NCBI GenBank assembly: GCA_964017235.1
Contig: OZ024927.1
Coordinates: 58,099,293-58,163,292, forward strand
DNA: 64,000 nucleotides
Source: Sabellastarte sp. h YS-2021
Taxonomy: Eukaryota; Annelida; Polychaeta; Sabellida; Sabellidae
Direction of reading: 5' to 3'
Positions 57,915-64,000 of this stretch are shown one piece after another. The notes below the pieces were generated by a model that was not told where the DNA came from, ran no database searches, and saw nothing but the letters and a program-made list of their open reading frames with translations. Within the stretch, counting starts at the first letter, position 1. The number at the start of each line of letters is the position of its first letter. The translations under genes were made by a program, and so were the position numbers.

Positions 57915-60900
57915 TATTTTCACGATGAGTGCTACTTCACCAACTGCTAGTCAGACTGATTTCTGTAATGTTTTGTACCTAGTCAAATCAATCCCAGAAC
58001 CCCCAAGTGGTTGTGACACAGCCATCCAAACCACAGGGATGTCAGATGGGACATTTCACTACACCCTCAGTACATTAATATCTGGTACTGAGGATGATCC
58101 TGGACACCCTCAAAATGAGATCAAAATATTATGACCTGGTATTGCCATGGGCTCATCACTAGCACCAAATTATGCTTCCAAAACATTCACATCATATGAG
58201 TATTGACAAATGTCATCAAACCTGATTCCATGGACTTATGCAATACATATTGATAAATATCTAGGGCATTTAGTTAAGGGCAGATAAACATATAGCTTCT
58301 GACCAAGAGGATGGACACGTAACACCAATTTCACACCATTCTAAGAATGATGGACACAACCACAGATACATACAGTTCCCTGTGCTAGAAGTAGTGTGCA
58401 TCAAAATTTTCCAACACTCCATAACAAAGCACATTGAGTTGTGTTGGATACTCAAATTACACACTCTGGCCTCAATAGGCATCAACCAATTAGTGTGATT
58501 GTGACTATAATACACTCAGTAGTCCACCCCTTCTTCTTTTCTGTCTTATTATTCTTCTCTAGAGAAATTTGCTAGGCAGGTAGGCCAAACCTGACTGCAT
58601 GTGGATGGGATCCTGGAGAGACTACTTAACTGGTACCTTACCAAGTGGGCCACTTTGAGTGACCAAGTGAGAATTCAGCAGTGAGACACACGCAGGAATA
58701 CACGCATTAACTTCCTGAGAATGACACACGAACCATTCCAAGAATTATTGCAAAAAATAATGCAGAATTCAATGCAGAATGCACTTGGCTGTGACATTTG
58801 GATTCCGGAGAAATCTATCCGTCACTCCAGTACAATTTTCGCCTGGCTAGGAGTAATCCCATACATGGGTGACAGCCTGTAATTTGATGACAAACATGCT
58901 AACCCAGTAGGCCACTGAGGACCTAAGAAGGCTTATATTGGAGTGTAACATATCAGCTGTTATTATATTGGTGTTGTGCACACAGCCATTTTCGGAGAAT
59001 CTAAGTGTTGTGATCACATCCAGCTTAGAACAGTGTCCAGCAAAACCACAGCATTTGATGGTCAAGTAACCTGGATGTTGAATTATGTTTGGGTTGTTTT
59101 CCTCACGTAAGCATTATAGTGGGGGCAAAAAGCTGTGACCTATAAAAGAAAAGGAAGAACTGCATCAAGCTTTTAAACTCTGCTTGTAATCTTAAATAAA
59201 TAAAACCATTAATATAACCAACTATACCTCCTGTCTGTTAATGTACAAAGAGATATTAGCTCTATTTAGGGGTGAGACCTTACTTAATGGACTTCTTCTA
59301 AATTGAAACTTATTATCTGTACATAGTGCAACTGAGCTTCTATTAAAGCCAAAAATATACTTTTTCTATTCATTGGATGAACTAGCCTTTTAAATGTTTA
59401 ACTCTCAAAGTTAAATAAATGCAAGATATAAGTCACAATGTATAAAACATATCTTAGATAATTATCGATCAGTAAACTTTAGATTTGCATTGCTCATATT
59501 TTAAGTTTGGCAAAAATATCAGATTTTAGCATAGATCTTTTAAGAAAAAATAATCCCTGCGATAAAAGGTTATACACCAAGGTAAATTTATCTAGAATAT
59601 TACTCATAACAGATTTTATATGCACATTTATGAGCTCTCATATATAATCTATGGTTATCTAGGACGTTGTATCCCGGAAGGTTCATTCCCTAAAGACCCC
59701 AAAATCCCATTTGCAAATTGCTATAAGCCAGACAGTCTCACTCGTCATATGTACAAAAAGAAGGGTTATTTAGACATGGGGTGAAAGGTTTCTGTATATA
59801 TATAATAGCTAGTGTCACATTGTACCCAATGTCATTAGATATAACCTATCAGATATAAAAAGAAACAATTCTATTAGAAATTTATAGTCTGGTACTGGTC
59901 CAGTTTTTTCACACAAGAGAAGAGTTTTGTCATGTCTCTTTGGTATATATTGAACATGGCAAGGTCATTGTTGGTTCACAAAGATTATGTGAACTTTCTG
60001 TAACGGATTGTTGATATATATGTCTGGTATTTGTGAGGTAGTCTCCATACTTTTCGTCATCAGTGACACAATTAATAATGTAAATGGGGGCATAAAAATT
60101 CGAGATGCTTCTAGACAAGGTTTTGGTTGGGCCTACCTGATGATGCTATCTGAAGTATGCATTGTCCGGTGTAGTGCGACATAATGACTCCCCCGATTTC
60201 TGACTGGGGAGTCAATATCTTGCAAGGGGATTGAAATCTGACTTCCTTGTGTATGGACACCACTGTTTGTAAACTTTACAGACAAAATCTGGCAGTAAAT
60301 GGAAGAATAAATGGTTACATAGAACACCTATCAATGCAGCAATACCCTGGGTAGTGTAACTGGGGTACAGGGAAAGAATTTGATTGTTACCACTTTGCGG
60401 GGGCAATGTTCCACATCTTAAAGACGAAAACCTTTATTTGTGTTTGTTTTGTACCAGTTTCTTTTCATTAAAACGTGCACTGATGCAGTGCACTTTACAC
60501 AGCAAAAATGCCATGTCAACTAATCTCTTAGATTTTTAAAGGGGTGAAACTGCAATCAATTTTTACTTGAAATAAGTTCCCCCAGGTTGGCAAATGACCA
60601 ATTTACATGGAATTTAATAATCACTGTTTTTATATTATAGACCCCGATTGACCAGAAGTCATTTCATGGTGTACTTTCTTTTGTGCCCTCTGAGACTTGA
60701 GTCAAATTACGAAGCTAAGAAATAGCTCGATTTCTCACAAACTTGAAAAAAAAACTGTAAATTCGGAACAAAAATTTGTGGTTCCTTTTTCTCGGTAATT
60801 TTTCAAGAGGGACCAAGTAACAAATATTAACCGTTGGTCACGTTCAATATCAAATGAGACACTGACACTCAACCTTAATCAGATAAAACTGCCATTCAGA

Positions 60901-61980
60901 GTATCCGTGAGCAAGTCATTTGAATATTACCATGTGTACCTTTGCAACAGAAGTTGATGCTACGGTAAAGATAGCATGTACCCTTTGAGATGGGGTGCTG
61001 TTTACTAAAGGGATCAGTCAAAGAACAGTGGAGAATCACCTCAGATGTGTAGCCTGCTTATGATTCTCTTCTGTAGCAAAACTCTACATAGACCTGTGGA
61101 GTAGAGTTTTCAGGTGACGTCAAAGAGCATTCCACCCCTCTTTTTAGCTATCGTCTATGACCACTGGAAATATCGCTTGTAGTTTGGCTGGAGCATTGTA
61201 TGTCTTGGTAGGGGTTTATCCCACGACCCCACTGGCTTAAAATAAAAACATATCCATTGAAGTGTAATTCAGACTCAAACTATAATAGTAAATTTAGTTC
61301 CTATAAACCCTATTCACACTCTTATAATAACAAGCACTGATGTACCATCGTTTTGACTACGTCAGATTATTTTCTACAGTCTATGACCAGTTTAATTTTA
61401 GATCCGTAAGAAAAGTCACCTGGTATGTTTTGAACTGTATGGAAACTGTTCTGTTCTAAATACAAAGCATGACGGTCTTGGTCAATGTACATAACATTTT
61501 GACATCAAATTATACGTTGCTGATTCATTACCATTATACTGCTGCATTATACTTGTACATTTAGATTAGTTAAATCATACCAACATGTTAAAATTACAGT
61601 GGCCCAGTTTCCCTTGTGAAAAAAGAGTTAATTTGGACACCTTGATAAATATGATTAGGTTCAAATTTTCTATCTCATTATCTTGTCTTCCTGGTTAAAA
61701 AATTTTGTTGTCGTGCACCTAGGACCACATAGGCTTGTTCCTTTTGTCCCTAGCTTAAAAATTTCTAATTTATTTATGTTTATTTTTATGAGTCCTTGAC
61801 CCCTTTTCTGATTTGCTGGATACATACTGTTCTTGCCATAAGCAGACAATGCTGTCACTTTGACTTTGAACCTCAGACAGCACGCATCAAAATTCCCCAC
61901 CCATATTTTGGACCCACCCCTATTTCTTTCTTTTCCTGGTACTTAGTCTGGTTGTAGATCACTACTGGGTTTGGGAGGAG
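57915..61980. other. AT-rich sequence without a supported gene
   Basis: Near 58,850-58,925 the minus strand carries a tRNA A-box-like GTGGCCTACTGGGTTAGCA, possibly a SINE remnant without a clear B-box. A 10-bp-stem hairpin (AAAACTCTAC / GTAGAGTTTT) lies at 61,078-61,110. No gene is seen. Confidence 0.35.
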
Positions 61981-63440
61981 ATGTTCCGTGCTTTACCGTA
62001 GTAGAGTTTGATGAGTTGGATGTAAGACCTCTGTTATGTAATGTGTGGTACCTGGTTGCCTGAAGTTTCCACTCAGTTGGCTGGATGTTGTCCCTTATCT
62101 CTGGTGTAGCTTTGGTTGGCTTTACTGGCTTGTTATGTTGTGATGAATCTGACTGTTATGTTGTTGCAACTTGGTTGGCTACAGAGGTTGGGTGTTGCTG
62201 CTTTTACTTATAATACCTAGGACACTGTACTTTGTGGAACTCACCTGCTAGAGGGAATCATTATTGCCCTTGAGAGTACTGTAGGTCACTCCTGCCTCAG
62301 GGTTCGGGATCGTCATTGTTACGTGCTACATCAGACTCCTCCCTATAAGTACAGAACTTGTTTGGATCTCTATATATTTGTGACCTTGTGCAGGCAACTT
62401 ACCTGCAGGTCGTCCCTCTCACTGGAGTCAACACCTTGGCAGATCTGTATGTCTTACCTGCTTTTTCAGCTGATGAAGTTTTATTACTGGATGGGCCGTT
62501 ATGTTTTGACCTCTTACAGGTCATCTGTTGTAGCCTTTTCTTCACCTCACCTTGTACAGATGCTGACTGGGATGGACTGGAACACTCTGTATGTGTAACT
62601 TGCTACCTTTGGAACTTGCTGGACCTTTATGTTTTGACCTTCTATAGGTCACGTATGGTAGCTTTTTGTTATCAGCCTTTCAGTTGTGACTGAAACATTA
62701 TGGTCAATATATTATATTTAGAATTTCAATTTTACTGATGCTGAGATGTCATTTTCCTGTTTTTGGACCTTTACTAGTACCAGTGACGGATTTCTGGCTA
62801 TTCCTTCATGCTGACCACCTGCAGAAGTAGCTGGGACTCTTACGCCTAGTTACCATAGGAGACAATGATCTTCTTTTCTTAAAATTTTATATATATATAT
62901 TTATAATGAATCATAATTAGCAGTTGTCTTTGATTCTTTGATTGAATTACTCTTGCAATTCTTAAATTTGTCAATTGTCCTTTTTCTGTCTTTGTTGCAT
63001 CAACTCACCTTTGACCTTGAACAGCTTGGCTATATTTCAGTCATTTGTTACCAAGTTGGATCTGTTTTCTTCAATTTACAACCTTGGGATTGTCTTGCAA
63101 CTTGTCATGGTTTGGTTATTTTGGGATATTTGGTTATCCTCAACTATGACCTTAATCTGTTGAATGTGACCTCTATCTTGATCTGTTCTTTCTCAGTCAT
63201 TTTATCCGTGACTGTGTCAAACCACAGGATTCATAGACACTATTTTGTCGATTAGATGGCCTATTCTGCAGCATTTAACCAAATTTTAACAAACTGTTAC
63301 TTTACTGGTCAAAGGCTTAAGAATCTAGAAGTATGACCGCCATGTAGGGCCCTCAGATGTGACCTTTTAGCCTTTTGACCTATCTCTGTGACCTTCAGAG
63401 GTCGTTATTGAATTTATGTGTCGGCCCATTCTGTTAAATT
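61980..63440. other. TGACC-rich low-coding stretch
   Basis: TGACCT(T) words recur near 62,380, 62,507, 62,636, 63,011, 63,167, 63,359, 63,377 and 63,390. Two segments near 62,480-62,540 and 62,620-62,670 look like diverged copies (TTATGTTTTGACC...TAGGTCA). It may be a decayed tandem repeat. Frames are short and overlapping, with no domains. Confidence 0.35.
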
Positions 63441-64000
63441 TGTATTTGTGTGACTATTTTATAATGCCTATGATTGTTGGTAGGATCTGGCAGTGAGCTT
63501 TTTCAGCAGTAAACTCTAGCCATCTGACTTTTGACTATGAATTCCGAGTCAACACAATTGCTATAGCTCACTAATATTGTATATACATTATGTTAATACA
63601 TTATGAATATAATAAAAGGCATGTAAAAATGTTTTACAAAACATCTTAGTTGTTGTGTATAATAAAATTTATAATCCCATTTTCTATTTTCTTGGGGATT
63701 GAGGGAATGCAGAATTTTGACAGGAATGACAGACCGGAGAAATGGGAACCAGATATAACTGAAAAAAGATACCTTGGCATTGAAGAAACAAACTAAAACA
63801 TGGTTTTTAAGAAGCTGGATGGTAAAAAACACCTTCCTTTTAGACCATTAAACAGCTTAGTAGGAAATCTGAAAAGCTTGGACAAATGGTGAAGTCCACG
63901 GCAATGAGTAAAGTTTGTTTTTATGTTCAAGTAAGGCTACAGAGTACATCCTTATTGCTACTGAATGGCAGAGGATAAAAAGCGCTTTACCCTCTCAATT
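63440..64000. other. AT-rich end of the window
   Basis: No gene or repeat is recognised. Confidence 0.3.

Noticed and set aside
62323..63255. Overlapping 60-110-codon frames near the right end
   Set aside because: Several frames overlap on one strand, with hydrophobic low-complexity content and no motif; they look like chance openings in T-rich sequence.

Overview
The window looks like animal nuclear DNA, AT-rich and almost free of host coding sequence. The content (a DIRS-type tyrosine-recombinase retroelement, a CR1/L2-like LINE, tRNA-derived SINEs, many MITE-like inverted repeats and satellite blocks) fits a marine invertebrate. A mollusc or other lophotrochozoan is my guess, but nothing in the sequence proves it. 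I see no convincing host exon, so this is intergenic or deep intronic sequence built largely from nested mobile DNA.

Layout. 1-3.24 kb: a 36-bp minisatellite, a short hairpin, a 156-bp duplication, a 155-bp-period satellite, a related 133-bp-period satellite and a 102-bp duplication. 3.24-17.99 kb: AT-rich unique sequence with decayed SINEs and two copies of a dispersed element (10.70-11.80 and 15.46-16.77 kb), each carrying a 146-bp minisatellite full of AGGTCA half-sites. 17.99-24.22 kb: a complete DIRS-like retrotransposon with identical 173-bp inverted terminal repeats, a perfect internal complementary region, and intact gag-like, RT/RNase H/methyltransferase-like and tyrosine recombinase frames. 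24.64-25.97 kb: two MITE-like inverted-repeat elements, one with a clean 6-bp target duplication. 29.26-31.86 kb: a degenerate LINE that seems to sit inside an older inverted-repeat element. 37.50-37.76 kb: another small MITE.

The most unusual object is 38,775-55,669, a block of about 16.9 kb. It is bounded by 73-bp terminal inverted repeats (72 of 73 match) and an exact 6-bp flanking duplication (GTGAAT). It has no recognisable gene. It is made of a roughly 28-bp GGGGCTTTGTCTGC minisatellite with longer spacer cassettes, in one orientation on the left (38.9-43.6 kb) and the opposite orientation on the right (46.2-55.5 kb), around a unique core. This is a foldback-like, satellite-filled giant element that moved, or was moved, as a unit. 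The size, 6-bp TSD and AG...CT ends recall Polinton/Maverick elements, but none of their genes is present.

55.68-64.0 kb: AT-rich unique sequence with one 376-bp inverted-repeat element and a stretch rich in TGACC words.

The only proteins likely to work together are those of the DIRS element: a nucleic-acid-binding Gag-like protein, a reverse transcriptase/RNase H that copies the RNA, and a tyrosine recombinase that would integrate a circular DNA intermediate using the split-end logic of the terminal repeats and internal complementary region.
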